64,000 nt of DNA from Euglena gracilis. Its lineage: Eukaryota > Euglenida > Euglenophyceae > Euglenales. Location of the stretch: contig CP154956.1 in assembly GCA_039621445.1 (NCBI GenBank), forward strand, positions 87,736,482-87,800,481, in the 5' to 3' direction. Of this stretch, positions 9,297 through 20,427 are shown one piece after another. Position numbers and translations under genes: made by a program. Positions within the stretch are counted from its first letter, which is position 1. Every line of letters starts with the position of its first letter. The notes under the pieces are model-generated. The model was not told the DNA's origin. It made no database searches and saw only the letters and a list, made by a program, of their open reading frames with translations.

Positions 9297-11230
9297 GTCC
9301 AGGGATCTTTGCAATTGCGATCTTTTTTTTTTATGTTTTTTCTTTTTCGGAAGGGCAAAAACACACAGTGCATTTCCCCACCCTGGTTTAAAATTTTTAA
9401 AGAAGTACCAAGAGATGATTCTGGTTATATTTGTGTGCATATTTTAATTCTATTTTGGACTCGCCTCGTCCGCAGGGAATTTCTAAAGCGGACCCCACCC
9501 TACCAACCCCAGGGGATCCAGCCAGCCAACACCTTTTTTCCAGGCAACAGCCCCCGAGTGGGGATGCGGACCCCCTTTCCAGGGGGTCGAGCAATAATAA
9601 AGTTTTCGCAGCCCGGCTTCACCAGGCTGGATCGGAAAAAGTTTCCGGGCAAAGCGCAAAATCTTTTGAAAAAAGGGATAAAAAATGGCCAGAAATGGTT
9701 TGTTTGAGCGCGGTGGGGGGGGTGACGCACATGCGTTTTCTTCGGGTTTTTTTGTGTTTTTCAATTTTGGCAAAATTTTCATTTTTTGTGTGTTTTTTTT
9801 TTTGCGTTCTGTTGCATTTTTTCCCAGCAATTTTTATATTTTTGTTGGGGAAAAGTTTTGACAATGAAAAATTACTCTTTTTCGACCCAATTTTCCCCTG
9901 AGGCCAAAAATTTTGCCATTTTCCCAAATTTTGCCATTTTTTGTCAAGTTTTTTTGGTCAACAAAAATGCTTATTTTTTATGCAAATTGAAAATTTGCCA
10001 TGTCGGAGCTGAAAATTTTTGTCCTGTCCACCAGAATTGTACATTCTGGGGAAGCTCCCATGAAATTTTGTGGGGGGTTTTGTGTTTTTTTTGCTTGTAT
10101 TTGCGCTTTTTTTGCGGGTTTTTTTGCGTCGCGTTTTTTGAGGGTTGATGCTGCGTTTGCCTCCCCACTGTCGAGGGTTTTTCAGGTTTTCACCCCCCAA
10201 AATTTAGCACAACCTAGCTGGCCGCCGGGCCAGTCCGGCAGCTGGTTGGCATCAGGCTTGCGCTTAGTCAGGTGCCTACCCCACGGGGGGGGGGTGCTAG
10301 GGGCAGGCACCCCATAGCACCCGATCCGACCCCCCTGGGGGGGGGGGTAGGGTTTTGGGGGGTGCCTGCATAGCACCCCCCTCCGACCCCGGCGCCGAAG
10401 GCGCCGGGGGCCCGGAAAAGGCCATTTTCAATGAAAATTTTCTGGGTCCGGCCCGGACCCCTATCCCCCCGGGGGGGGGGGGGGGTGCCTGCTAGGGGCA
10501 GGCACCCTATAGCACTCCCCCCCCTCCCCCCCCGGTTGGTAAGCACAAGCATGGTTGGCATCCCCTGGACCCCCCCCACAGAGGTCCAGCCAGTGTCTTT
10601 TTCCAGCTGGATGGCTGGACCCCCCTCTAGGGTTCTTTAGAAATTCCCTGCTCATCAGACACGCATGGAACAGTACATGACGGAATTTTGTTATAGAAGT
10701 GTTCCCAAATTTTCAATTTTCATTGGAATTCTTGAACGTTGCATCAGAAACCTCATTGTTACACATTTTAATTTGTTGTTGTTTTTTTAATTTTCTATTT
10801 CAGTTAATTATGCCAGGAATGTGTATGAGCCTGAAAATACCCTGAATACAGCACATTCTTCATTTGAAGGAATACTCTAAGCGTTGGCTTTCTCTCATTG
10901 CAACACGAAGAAAGATGATGGAATCCCTTTCCAGGGCTCTCTTGTTTCTCTCTCCCCCGCTCTGACTCATCCGAACAATTTGCCATCCTTCTTTTCCTGT
11001 CCCCCCCCCCTTTAAGGGTGTTTGGATGCCTGAATTATCCTCAATTATCTGTCCAGAATTCCTGTACCTGGACAATCTTTGGTTTGCTGGATGAAGTTGC
11101 CGAGGTTTCTGTTTTTTTTTTCCAGGGTAATTCTGTTAATTTTAATTTTCTTACCTAAAATATTCAAAAAAAATACAGATGAATCAACAAATACACATCA
11201 ACAAAGCCCTTCTTTTGGTGGCCTGTGAGC
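9297..11230. other. Probable gene 1 intron with T-runs and a G/C-tract element
   Basis: T-rich DNA with many TTTTTT runs between 9330 and 10150, then the element at 10265-10545, then A/T-rich sequence. No other exon with gene 2 similarity was found. Confidence 0.4.
10265..10545. mobile_element. G/C-tract element, family A (GCAGGCACCC / TATAGCAC)
   Basis: It starts and ends in G or C runs with GGGGCAGGCACCC and TATAGCAC motifs in inverted positions. The core is CCCCGGCGCCGAAGGCGCCG followed by GGCCATTTTCAATG-type A/T sequence. A close copy is at 33130-33370; shorter relatives are at 18880-19045 and 48235-48310. No ORF. It looks like a non-autonomous element. Confidence 0.65.
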
Positions 11231-11366
11231 GTCACGATGGAATGAATGATGGGCAGCCTTCCACTCTTGCTGCGGTTGATGCAGAAATCTTTATTGAGGC
11301 GCTTCGGGAACCAAGGTTCAATTATGCGCCGTCAAAAGAAATCAAGTACAGTGAGCTTGTTATCAG
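11231..11366 (+). CDS. Gene 1 exon aligning with gene 2 exons H and I
   Basis: The frame reads HDGMNDGQPSTLAAVDAEIF, then REPRFNYAPSKEIK and YSELVIR. Gene 2 exons H and I, joined across their intron, read HNAF..DASPLAKLDATLF, QRPVFRYISGQQVK and FSELVIR at the same spacing with no gaps. Gene 1 therefore lacks the intron that splits gene 2 here. CTG plus five bases precedes the start. The end is either GT at 11367 (CAG|GTGGGC) or the TAA at 11440-11442. Codons are A/T-tolerant. No family recognised. Confidence 0.65.
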
Positions 11367-11700
11367 GTGGGCCCTGGGAGGTTATTGCTATTTCCATGAT
11401 GCTGATCAAGTTCTTGGCATCATGATGTCACTCTTATCATAAATTGAACCCACCTTTAAAGAAAATAATTATCTGGGGGAGATAGCTAAACAAAAGAGAT
11501 ATTCACAAAAAATATTGACTAAATTTCATACCGCTATGAGCCCCTGCCAGATCGACAATAAGCAGTGCATTCAATAGGCCCTCCCCTCGTTCTTTCCCCC
11601 AGGGGGGCACTTTTTTGGCGCTTTGGACAAAGCATAGCAAAAAAAAAATGCTTAAACTACACAGTATATCTTTCCCCCTCCCTGTCACCCCTGGGCAGTG

Positions 11701-11750
<50 letters not shown>

Positions 11751-12528
11751 AAGAGAGAGCAAATAGTCACACATTCCCCTCAAGCACCTGAAATGAACTG
11801 GATTTTGCAGCAGGGTTTTTATCTCACCAACAGCAACCTTTTTTAGCAAAAAAGCATGTTAGTCTCAGATCTGAACTAGCGTGGTTTTTTTTTCCGGAAC
11901 GCCCAACACCCCCCTGAAAGGTGCGAGGTGGTGCCCAATAATCCGGCAGGGTCGAAGTAATTATCCAATGCCTGAGGAGTGGGTGGTCCCCCCAAAACAA
12001 TCGCCCTCACCATTTGGTGCTGGCCAAGTCAGTTCTGACTGCCAGTGCCCCCCCCCCCCAAGAAACATGCAGAGGTAAATTGGACGGCAAACATGAAACA
12101 CAGTCTTTTTTGCTGGAAAGTCGATTTGGGCAGGTTCTTTCATTCAAACCTGATTGTAACCCAGTCGTAAGGGGATTAAGTATTGCTCCCCCGGAGGGGG
12201 GGGGGGGGCTCAGCAGTTCAATGGGTGCAACATTTCTTCAATCTGCCTGGATGGGTCACCTTTGATGATGTTCAGTAGTTTGTGGTATTTTTAGAAACAG
12301 AATAAGGGTTATTGTCATTCGTTCAAAAATGTAGACAAGGTGGAATATCCATTTTTCGTCTCTATATTTGCAAAAAAAGCTTTCAATTATTTGCTTGCCT
12401 TCACAAGAGAGCTGGGACACAGAAAAAGTTGTACCTACCTACCTACGAGCTTTTTTTCTCTTCGAAAAGGAACATAGTTAAATGAGCACAGTTTTGCAGA
12501 GGGCAGATTTGAATTTTTTGGGGGCATT
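11367..12528. other. Intron or spacer with CA/GA microsatellite
   Basis: A (CA)n(GA)n tract lies at 11700-11759 and C-runs with G-runs at 12048-12060 and 12190-12210. A tail of open frame runs to TAA 11442. No supported gene. Confidence 0.45.
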
Positions 12529-12690
12529 ATGGCGAAGAGGAAGAGCTCGCGTGCCCGGGAGGCTTTCAAACTCAACTGGCATGTTGATGAGCAGTGGGCA
12601 CAATTTGGTGCATATCTCCCCATTTTCTTTATCCGGGAGCCTGCACATTGGTCCGATCCCAACCAATTTGCGTACGTGTCCGAATTCACA
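12529..12690 (+). CDS. Candidate exon, weakly similar to gene 2 exon J
   Basis: An open frame begins MAKRKSSRAREAFKL and continues NWHVDEQWAQFGAYLPIFFI. With one gap, AFKL..HVDEQWAQ can be aligned with AFLKL..IEAEWLQQ of the gene 2 exon at 36123. If right, this is the next gene 1 exon; if not, it may be the first exon of another gene, since it opens with ATG. The frame runs into a CG/CA microsatellite at 12689, so it must end before that. Confidence 0.3.
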
Positions 12691-12702
12691 CACACGCGCG
12701 CG

Positions 12703-12744
<42 letters not shown>

Positions 12745-12746
12745 TG
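12687..12746. repeat. (CG)n/(CA)n microsatellite
   Basis: Alternating ACACACGCGCGCGCGCG then (CA)n. Confidence 0.9.
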
Positions 12747-13708
12747 CGCGCCGGAGCGTTGCTTTTGCCGGATTGGTCCCCATCCCCTGGGGGGGGGGTA
12801 GCCAAGCCAGCAAGCGGCCTTTTTCGCTTTTCGGGGATGCGAAAATTTGCCAAAACGGACAAAAAATCGGGCCCAGAATGGGCTGTCCAGGTCAAATTAT
12901 GGGTCAAAAAATTGTTTCCTGCACAATTTGCAGTTTTGTCGGACATTCTTGCATTTTTTTGATTTTTTTTTGGTACCCATTGCGACCCCAGTTGGGCCTA
13001 GTTCCAGCCAAGGGACCCTGTGGGGCCAATAGCCTGCAGGCAGCCCACAATTTCCAATCGATAAATTTGGTTGAAAATTTTCTTTTCAATTGAAGAGAGA
13101 AAATAGGAATGTTGAGAGATGACGGCCAAGCTGTGTGCTTGTATTTCAATCCTTGGATCGTTTTACAAGCAAAAAGAATTTCCCCTGTTGCATTTTTTTT
13201 GTTCCCCCTCTGCACTCGTGCAATGACACTTCTGGTTATGCGATTTTAAATGTGTCGTGCTCTGTTTGTGTGAGCCTCCGTCGTTGGCCTTCCTGAAGTC
13301 GCCCCTGTGCACGGAACCTGCATTTATGCGGCGGCGGTCTGCGATGTCCGGCGGTTGTCCTCCATCGCCACGTTGGAAACCCCTGCCCTGAGCTTGGTCT
13401 GTCAATTCTCATTGTGGCCAATTCTCATTCCCTTCCAAGAATGGCATTTGTTCTTGTAAATTTGGGGGGGTTCCCAAAATAGACCCAAAAATTTGGGGGG
13501 TACCCAAGAATCAAATATTTGGGTCCCAATCCGAATCTCGATCGCATTCAAACAAGGAACCCTTTAGCTCTTCCAAAAATATGACTTTCTTTCAGATCCC
13601 AAGGACGCATTCAGGAATCTCATGCGATGGATTGTTCCACCATCGACCATCATAAACACGTTCCTTCCCTGCAGGCTGAGCAGAAAACCAAAAAGGTTTT
13701 TTTTTTCT
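12747..13708. other. No supported gene
   Basis: Mixed sequence with T-runs and a duplicated CCCAAAAATTTGGGGGG motif at about 13470-13510, which returns near 14140-14220 (CCCCCCAAGGATCAAAAA). It lies between the microsatellite and the hAT fragment. Confidence 0.45.
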
Positions 13709-14096
13709 TCACAAAATCCGGGAAAAACCTGTGAACCAGATTATCTTCGACGTTTTTCGGAGGAAATCAGTGGCGGATGCCAACTCGTGCTTGTCCAACT
13801 TTTTGGGGGGTTTGAGGGCCAAAAGCAACTCGCAAGGCCTCATCGTCAACCAACTGGTACGGGAGACCATTTTGAGCAAAAGCCAGCACCACTTTCTCCC
13901 GCTGGTGGCGTTCCATGTCGTCCTTGGTCTCAAAAATCCGAATGTCTTGTTGGCCTCCCCCTTGAGACTTTGCATCACCAACAACTGAAGCAAAACCTTT
14001 GGGGTGCATGTCGCGGCAATGGTTCCGCAACCCAGTCGTAGCAAAATTTGCCGCCTTCACAATGTGATCACAGGGCATCTTCTTGTCCATCAACAA
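13709..14096 (-). pseudogene. hAT-type transposase, N-terminal fragment with BED-like zinc finger
   Basis: The minus strand reads MLMDKKMPCDHIVKAANF, TTGLRNHCRDMHP and FAQNGLPYQLVDDEALR. This matches the order in hAT transposases: a BED-type zinc finger with its HxxxxH end, a linker, then the GLPfxlVexexFr motif. The first Cys pair of the finger is incomplete (PCDH). After PQTPQ the frame is lost and continues in another (KLDKHELASATDFLRKTSK), so it is broken. The DDE core and C-terminal dimerisation region are not adjacent. Confidence 0.6.
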
Positions 14097-15634
14097 TCAC
14101 CTTCGTGAAAATGCTTCAAAAATTGGGAAAATGCTCCGGATCTCCCAAAACCAAAAAATCTGGGCCTATTTTGGGTCCCCCCCCCCAAGGATCAAAAATT
14201 TGGGGGCTCCCAAAACCCAAATACCATCCTTGTCTCTTCCCCCGTCGTTTTCAGCAAGTGTTCCCGTGTTTGGTCCGAGTGCCACAGCCCGTGCTAGGCA
14301 CCGCCACCGGAGATAGCTGTCGACCAGAGGGTCATCCCCATCCCCAGCGTTAGATCCTGCCCAGGCTTTTTTTCAAGGCAGATTGTTTTTTAAAATTAAG
14401 GTTTTTTTTTCTAGATTGGAGTCCTTTTTTTCTCTCAGAGGGCATGAGTACGTTTCTCAGTCTTTTACAGCAGATAAATACGCACCCCAGGGTGGGCATT
14501 GGAACTTTACATTATTTCGTTTTTCTGCTTTGCTTCTCTGCGCATTCATCTCCACATGTAGATGAAAACACGCGTACTGAACGCCTGCACTGCACACATT
14601 TTGCACGTGCACACAGGATGGAGCATAAAATTTCACTCCTCTAGTTTTGTGGGTCGTACCCATCATCACTGCAGGCCATGCAAACACCATCATCACAGCC
14701 CATGGGCTGGCAAAGGCTTTTGGGCTCGGGTTGGGTATGACCCACAAAGCTTGGGGCGCATGAATTTATTCTCCAGACAGTACATTAACGTATTCATGTG
14801 TGTACTGCACAGACCCCACACACATTTTTCGCATGCTTTATTTTTTTTTACATTTGTATTCTGAAGTGTTTTGTCGCATTCCCCCTCTGTTTTGTGGGTT
14901 CCTTTTCAGGTTCCTTTTTTGTCTCAGCGACCGCATTTTCCCAGAATGGACTTTTTCCCAAACGGCTTTTTATGGCATTCTGGGAAGGGAGGGAAATGGA
15001 GGGTATTTTCAGGTTTCTTTTTCGAAGGGGGTTTCAGGCGCTTTTTAATCAAATAAATGGGGCCTGGTCGCGCCCCGTCCTCCGCCCCGCCCGCCTTCCC
15101 TCCTTGGGGGAGCTCCCCGGCCACCCCCGGCCCAGCAGCGGTAATGGCACGGGCCGGACCACCCCAGGGCTGCTCAGGAATCCCCACAATCCAATGGGTG
15201 GTGGGTGGGGGTGGTCGATACCCCCATCCTGGTGGGTGGGGGGGGTCTGACCACCCCCACCAGGCCTTCCCGTTCAGCCCTGGACCACCCCGGTGAAGGC
15301 GAAGCCCCGGCTGAGCGTGCGGACGACAGAGTTGGTGTCCAGAGCTGGGTGGAAAGCCCCTGCCTTTTTTTGTTGGCCGCATCGTTGGACGAAACACCCA
15401 CGAAAAATGGCGAAGTATTTCCCTTTTTTTGATAAAATGGTTGGACAGTTGAAACTTTGGACAGAAATCCCCAGTAAATTCCCTCTGTGATGCAAAGTGT
15501 GTGCCTCCAGTTCGTATATCATGTGTTCACCAAGAAATATTTGTGTTCAACTGTATTCACCAAAAAAGTTTGTGTTCGCCTGTGTTTCAATTTTTTTCTG
15601 TTCACCCAGGTTTGCCAAAAAATGAAAGTTGTTT
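14097..15634. other. No supported gene; T-runs and a G/C element
   Basis: A CCCAAAAATT motif near 14190, T-runs near 14385-14430 and 14840, a GC-rich GGTGGGTGGGG/CCACCCCCAC inverted element at 15175-15290, and a TGTGTTCACCAAGAAA-type imperfect repeat at 15520-15610. Confidence 0.45.
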
Positions 15635-15815
15635 TGCCCATCGTAAGGGGCTTGCCCCCCTCCCCCCGGGCGCTTGGCCCTCCTTACACGCAAACTTGGC
15701 CGCCCTAAAGTTGGCCTTTGGTATATGGCCAAAATTCTTAACACGCAAACTTGGCATCCTGGCCTTACCTTCGATCATGGCCTGGGCCAAGCGCCAGGGG
15801 GGGGGTAAAGAATTC
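15635..15815. repeat. Dispersed repeat, family K (ACACGCAAACTTGGC)
   Basis: ACACGCAAACTTGGCCGCC, AAGTTGGCCTTTGG and GCCAAAATTCTTAACACG are shared with 45960-46085. 23400-23530 is a weaker relative, sharing TTCTTAACATGTGATCTTGG. Confidence 0.65.
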
Positions 15816-16157
15816 TGGCCAAAAGTTGCATGTTTTTTTTTCAGGATTTTGAAGGCGCCATGCCTGAACCCACGCTCTGTTCACCCAGCCCTCCTGCCGT
15901 CTCCCACCAAAATCTCTCCCCGGCTGCGGCTTCCTCATCTGCCGCCCGATGCGGTGAAGGGGGCCACTCCCAGGGGCTGGGCAGCCCCTAACGATGAAAA
16001 TCCCTAAAATTCCTGGTACGCAGGTGGGAAAGGACAGCTTTTTCACTGAATCCTTCTGGCATTTAACCCTCTCTTGAGTGCACAGGTGCGCTTTTAGGGA
16101 TAAAGTTTCGGGCCCTTTGGGGTGCCCACTCATTTGGATGGCATCCAAAATTGACAA

Positions 16158-16430
16158 AATGTGATCTTGTCTAGCATCTGCATCTTTTACAGCATCTGCA
16201 TCTTGTCCAATGTCTACATCTTGTACAGCATCTGCATCTTGAACAACATCTACATCTTGTCCGGTGTCTGCATCTTGTCCGGTGTTTGCATCTTGCCCGG
16301 TGTCTACATCTTGTCCAATGTCTGCACCTTGCCCAGCATCTGCATCTTGCACAACATCTGCGTCTACATCTTGTCCAATGTCTGCATCTTGTTCAGCTTC
16401 TGCATCCAATTGCATCTTGTCCAGTATCTG
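16158..16430 (-). repeat. Minisatellite encoding D-A-D-x-G-Q-D in one frame
   Basis: About 24-base units of GCATCTTGTCCAATGTCTAC type. On the minus strand they give DAD-GQD-DVD repeats. The sister array at 17250-17460 is in the opposite orientation. Confidence 0.85.
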
Positions 16431-16469
16431 CAACCACTGCATCCATTGGCCCCCAACCTAGCAAAATGA

Positions 16470-17249
16470 CCACAGAAACCCCCCCCAAAAATGACCACAA
16501 AAGGCCCAAAATTGACCACAAAAAGCCCCCCCAAAAGCAACAAAATGACCTGAAATGGCTTCAAAGACCTAAAATTGCCCAGAACATGCCAGTGATGTCC
16601 ATGAAAAATTGTGAAAAATAACCCAAAATTACCAAAATGGTGCAAAATGGCCAAAAATGCCATAAAATGTGCTCATATTGACCTAAATTAGCCCAATATT
16701 TGCCAAATCAGTGCAAAATAGCCCTAAAATTAGCAAAAATTGATCCAAAATGGCCAAGAATGCGTGCAATATTGGAGATTTGTGGAGAAATTATCCCAAA
16801 AATGGGTTTAATTCTTCCAAATATATAACAAAATGCCAGCATCCCTTGTCACAAAAATTTTCTGAAATGTCATCAAAACCTTCAGGTTTGGCCCAAATAA
16901 CCCATCCGGAGGTGGTTCTTTGAGCAGGATGTGCTGCAGGGCCAGGCAGAATGGCAGGAGAAGAGAGGCTGCACAGAGACAAGAATCAGTCGCAGTGGAA
17001 AGCCCCTCAGGGAAAAAGAAACTTTTAAGCAAAAAAAAACTCGAAAAAAATTTGCAACAAATTTTTTCTCATTTTAAGCCATTTTCGGCCATTTTTGGCC
17101 ATTTTCGGGACCCCCACCGATAGAGCTCAAAATTTCATTTTCGGCCATTTTCGGCCATTTTTGGCCATTTTCGGCCATTTTTATTATAGGTGCTTGCATG
17201 CCAACACCGGTTTCACCCAATTTGAGCAGTTTTGAGAAATGTAGGCGAA
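16470..17249. other. No gene; ACCCAAAATTG and GGCCATTTTCGG repeats
   Basis: Degenerate short repeats of AAAATTGACC type at 16470-16770 and a GGCCATTTTCGGCCATTTTT array at 17080-17180. The latter recurs at 18605-18640. Confidence 0.5.
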
Positions 17250-17460
17250 TTGATGCAGATGCTGGACAAGATGCAGATGCTGTAAAAGATGCAGATGCTG
17301 GACAAGATGCAATGGATTTGCTTAAGGACCACCCTGCCAGGTGCTGGACAAGATGCACACACCAGACACGATGCAGTGGTTGTTGATGGAATGGGTGTAG
17401 ATATTGGATAAGATGTAGGTGCTGGACAAGATGCAGATACTGGACAAGATCAGACATTGG
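17250..17460 (+). repeat. Minisatellite, inverted copy of 16158-16430
   Basis: GATGCTGGACAAGATGCAG units on the plus strand, equal to the reverse complement of the array at 16158. Confidence 0.85.
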
Positions 17461-17501
17461 ACAATTGGGTGAGCGTATTTGATGCCAATAATTCAACATT
17501 A

Positions 17502-17618
17502 TGGGCCGATCACAGGTTTGCTTGCTTTTGTGAGCGCACTTTCTCCCAACTTCGCCACATCCAGACAGATGATCGCCTCAACGTGACGGATAAAATTTTA
17601 CATCAAGGCTTCTTTTAA
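17502..17618 (+). pseudogene. hAT transposase C-terminal dimerisation fragment
   Basis: The frame reads RFACFCERTFSQLRHIQ then TDDRLNVTDKILHQGFF and stops at TAA 17616-17618. hAT transposases end in a block of the type (S/A)ERxFSxLrxIkt..RxrLxxxxlxxL, and CERTFSQLRHIQTDDRLN fits that pattern. No upstream transposase sequence is joined to it, and the N-terminal hAT fragment at 13709 is on the other strand, so they are probably separate decayed copies. It directly follows the inverted minisatellite. Confidence 0.55.
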
Positions 17619-17900
17619 GTCATGGATTTGTCCCATTTAGATTTTTCATATGATGTCAATTATTTGTGAGAGTTTCAAACAAAAATTCCTGTTGCATTCG
17701 GCAATGTTCTCTGCATTCCGATGGGTTTGTTTTATTTCTTTTGAAACCTTTCAAAATAGAACCCCCTCAGGTTTCTCATGTGGATTCCGGTTGGAGTTGA
17801 TCCAATGTTTGGAAAAAGGTAATTTTACCCCCCACCTACAGGAAAAAATGGCTGAAAATGGCCAAAAATGGACATTTTTGGCCATTTTTGGCAAAAATGG
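17619..17900. other. No supported gene
   Basis: A/T-rich flank of the hAT fragment, with no coding bias or repeat recognised. Confidence 0.4.
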
Positions 17901-18480
17901 CAATGGGGGGGGGGTGGCGCAGGAAGTTTCGGACCCCTGGATGTGTGCGCACCTGTGCGCACTTATTAGAGGGGGTACTGAAACTCAGGCGGCGGATGTC
18001 GCGCTTAAACCCCCCCAAAATAAGACCCCCCCCCCAAAAATTAGACCCCCCAAAATAAGACCCCCCCTGGGCCAATTGAGCAAAAATCCAAAAATAAGAC
18101 CCCCCCAAAAAATAAACCCCCCTGACGGCGACGGCGCGAAGCGCCGAAGCTGGTGAAAATTTTTCCTGAAAAATTACCAAAAAACCCAATTTCACACACA
18201 AAAATGATGAATTTTTTTAAAAAAAATCTCATATTTTTGAGGTGCAAAAAACACGCTAAATGTCAACTTTTAACAATTTACACATGGCGCGAAGCGCCCA
18301 AGGAAAAATTTTAATGCTTTTGGGAACCTGAAAAATGACTTTTTTTTCGGGCCCAGATCGGTCAAGAAGAAATCCAAAAATAAGGCCCCCCCCCAAATAA
18401 GACCCCCCCCCCCTGGAGGTTTCCAGCAACGGACCCAAAAATAAGACCCGGGTCTTATTTGGGGGGGGGGGGTAAGCATT
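17900..18480. mobile_element. G/C-tract element, family E (CCCCCAAAATAAGAC ... GTCTTATTTGGGGG)
   Basis: Several CCCCCCAAAATAAGAC ends at 18005-18115 and 18385-18450 face a GGTCTTATTTGGGGGGG end at 18451-18472. Two internal hairpins GGCGCGAAGCGCC lie near 18132 and 18287, each followed by A/T-rich DNA (AAAATTTTTCCTG). The multiple ends suggest nested insertions. No ORF. Confidence 0.65.
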
Positions 18481-18879
18481 TTTATGATTGGCATATCAGC
18501 TGTTCAAAAACCTGGACCTCAACCATTTGAAACAAAAATTCAAAATTTTTTGTCGATGTGATCAAATGTGCATGCCAACAAGCACCTAAATTGACACCCC
18601 GATTTTAGCCATTTTCGGCCATTTTTGGCCGTTTCTGTTTTCTCTGTTTTTTGACTATTTTGGGTGATTTTTGGCAACTTTGGACAATCCATGGCTATTT
18701 TGGTCGATTTGGCAAACTTGGCCCATGTTTTGACCATTTTTGGCCTGACCTGCTATTTGGGAGGGGTATCATAGTCTGTGTCTAGGCCCCTCTTCTTCTT
18801 AAGAAGTCCCCTCCCTCCCCTCCCAGGGGGGTTGGGTGCTCTGCCTGTCCGGGGGTTTAGGCACTTTTGACCCCCGGGG
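18481..18879. other. No gene; GGCCATTTTTGG repeats
   Basis: Short GGCCATTTTCGGCCATTTTT repeats near 18605-18640 and degenerate TTTTGG words. Nothing coding. Confidence 0.45.
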
Positions 18880-19045
18880 AGTTTGGTTGGGGTATGTAGT
18901 GTTATAGCACTCCCCCGGCCACCCGCCGGGCCCCCGAAAATTGTCATTTTAAAGGGAAAATTGATTTGGTTGGCAGGCACCCGGGTCCAAAACCAACCCC
19001 CCCAGGAGGGTGTGCCTGCTATGGCTAACCCTAACCCTAACCCAG
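18880..19045. mobile_element. Family A relative ending beside a telomere-like tract
   Basis: GTTATAGCACTCCCCC, GGCAGGCACCCGGG and GTGTGCCTGCTATGG are family A motifs. The element ends at AACCCTAACCCTAACCC (19026-19042). Confidence 0.5.
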
Positions 19046-19054
19046 GCCCAGGTC

Positions 19055-19205
19055 GATACCTGCTCCCCCTTGCCCAACCACCACCCCAATAAACCGACCA
19101 CCCCCGGGTTGGGGGTTGCACGTCAGGCGGCGCGTACGACCGACCACCCCCACTGGTCGTGGGTTGTAACGCCGGTCGGTGGGCAGGGGAGGGGGTAAAA
19201 AAAAG
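19055..19205. mobile_element. G/C-tract element, family M (GGTTGCA...CGGTCGGTGGGCA)
   Basis: CCACCCCCGGGTTGGGGGT and GGGTTGTAACGCCGGTCGG motifs recur at 22055-22215 and 37080-37170. The ends are CCGACCACCCCC and its complement-like GGTCGGTGGGCAGGGG. Confidence 0.5.
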
Positions 19206-20298
19206 TCTGCTCTGGCCTTAGTTTAAGGATTTGCAGAACCCCTCTCCCTGGGGGGGGGGGGGCTAGACCAATTTCATGTTGACCCGGGGGGGGGGGCGGT
19301 CTGAAACATCACAAGTTAGTGGGGTTTCCCCCAGTGACCTGCGCGAAGCATCGTATTTTTTTTTCGACCCAAAACCTCTCAAAAGTGCCCATTTTAATGT
19401 TGTGTGGGTTTTCAAAAAAGTAGGTGGGTGGGTTTGGGCCCAGAGAAAAGTTCATCACCTGGGGGGATCACAAAGCAGGGAGGGGTATATGTAAGTTTTT
19501 TTTTGAATCATGAAAAGTTGGATTTTTGAAAACTGGATTTTTGCATTGCTTTTCATATTCTGCCCTTCCAATTTTATTTCAGGCAGTTGTACAGGCAAAT
19601 TTCTCCACTTTCAGACAACGTGACGTTGCATACCTCATGTTTTTGGATCAATTTCACATTACCAGTGGTAATGTATAAGTGGATGCAACTAGGTTACCCA
19701 ACCGCATCACTTTGCAACTTTGCACCGCATTAAGCTTTGGTGTTGCGTTTTGGGGCAGGTGAAAAATTTCTAACCCTCTCCAACATAACAGCCCTGGGGA
19801 GCTTCTAAAGGAATTTACATACAGCATGCATTTTCTTTTTGCGTTTCCACTTTTTTTATTTTTGCCACTTTTTTGCTTTTTTTTTTCATTGCATATTTTG
19901 AGGAGCCTTGTGGTAACCCCCCCCCCTGCACTAAGTGAATCTGTGGCTGTACTGTAATATAAAAATGCACGATCACAAACTTATGTGAATCATTGGACAT
20001 GGAAGCAACGTTGAAACACCAGAGCTAAGACAAAAAGGGGGGGAACCCCAACCCAAAAAGGATTTTTTTTTATTATTTTGCCCAGCGAAACCACCCAACT
20101 GATAGGGGTCCTGCCCATCCTGCCTAGGGTGTGTCCGCCCCCGGCTGACTTTGTTTTTGGCTACGGCGCCTGTTGGTACTTGCCTGTTGGTACTATGGCA
20201 TGGGTTTCACTTGGGGGGGGGGTAATGGTCCGGCTGGCCCCCAACTGTTCGCCGTGCCCTCACCCACCACACGCCCCCCCCCCCCGGCCTCTGGCCCC
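19206..20298. other. No supported gene upstream of gene 2 exon A
   Basis: G-runs at 19250 and 19290, T-runs near 19500 and 19860. A 30-codon open tail (FRQRDVAYLMFLDQFHITSG, stop 19677) is the only protein-like segment and is too weak to call. Confidence 0.4.
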
Positions 20299-20427
20299 GG
20301 CGGTGGACGCGGTGCTGAGCCCCTCCTGGCCGGGACCACTGGTGGAGCTAGAGCAGCGGCGGCGCCGGCTGCTGATGGACGCGCTGGAGGCCGCGCCGGG
20401 CACCCCCACGATGGCGCACGAGCCACT
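20299..20427 (+). CDS. Gene 2 exon A
   Basis: Preceded by CTG plus five bases and followed by GCC-CAG. The frame reads AVDAVLSPSWPGPLVELEQ then RRRRLLMDALEAAPGT, a Pro-rich start and a basic/acidic helix. It ends with two spare bases (CT) that join the first base of exon B to make CTG. Confidence 0.6.

Noticed and set aside
11201-11442. A complete small gene starting at ATG 11179
   Set aside because: Similarity to gene 2 begins only at about 11231 and the preceding part has an intron-like CTG end, so an internal exon is more likely.
17100-18640. GGCCATTTTCGG repeats as a promoter or binding-site cluster
   Set aside because: The words are degenerate, occur in several unrelated places and show no fixed spacing to a gene.
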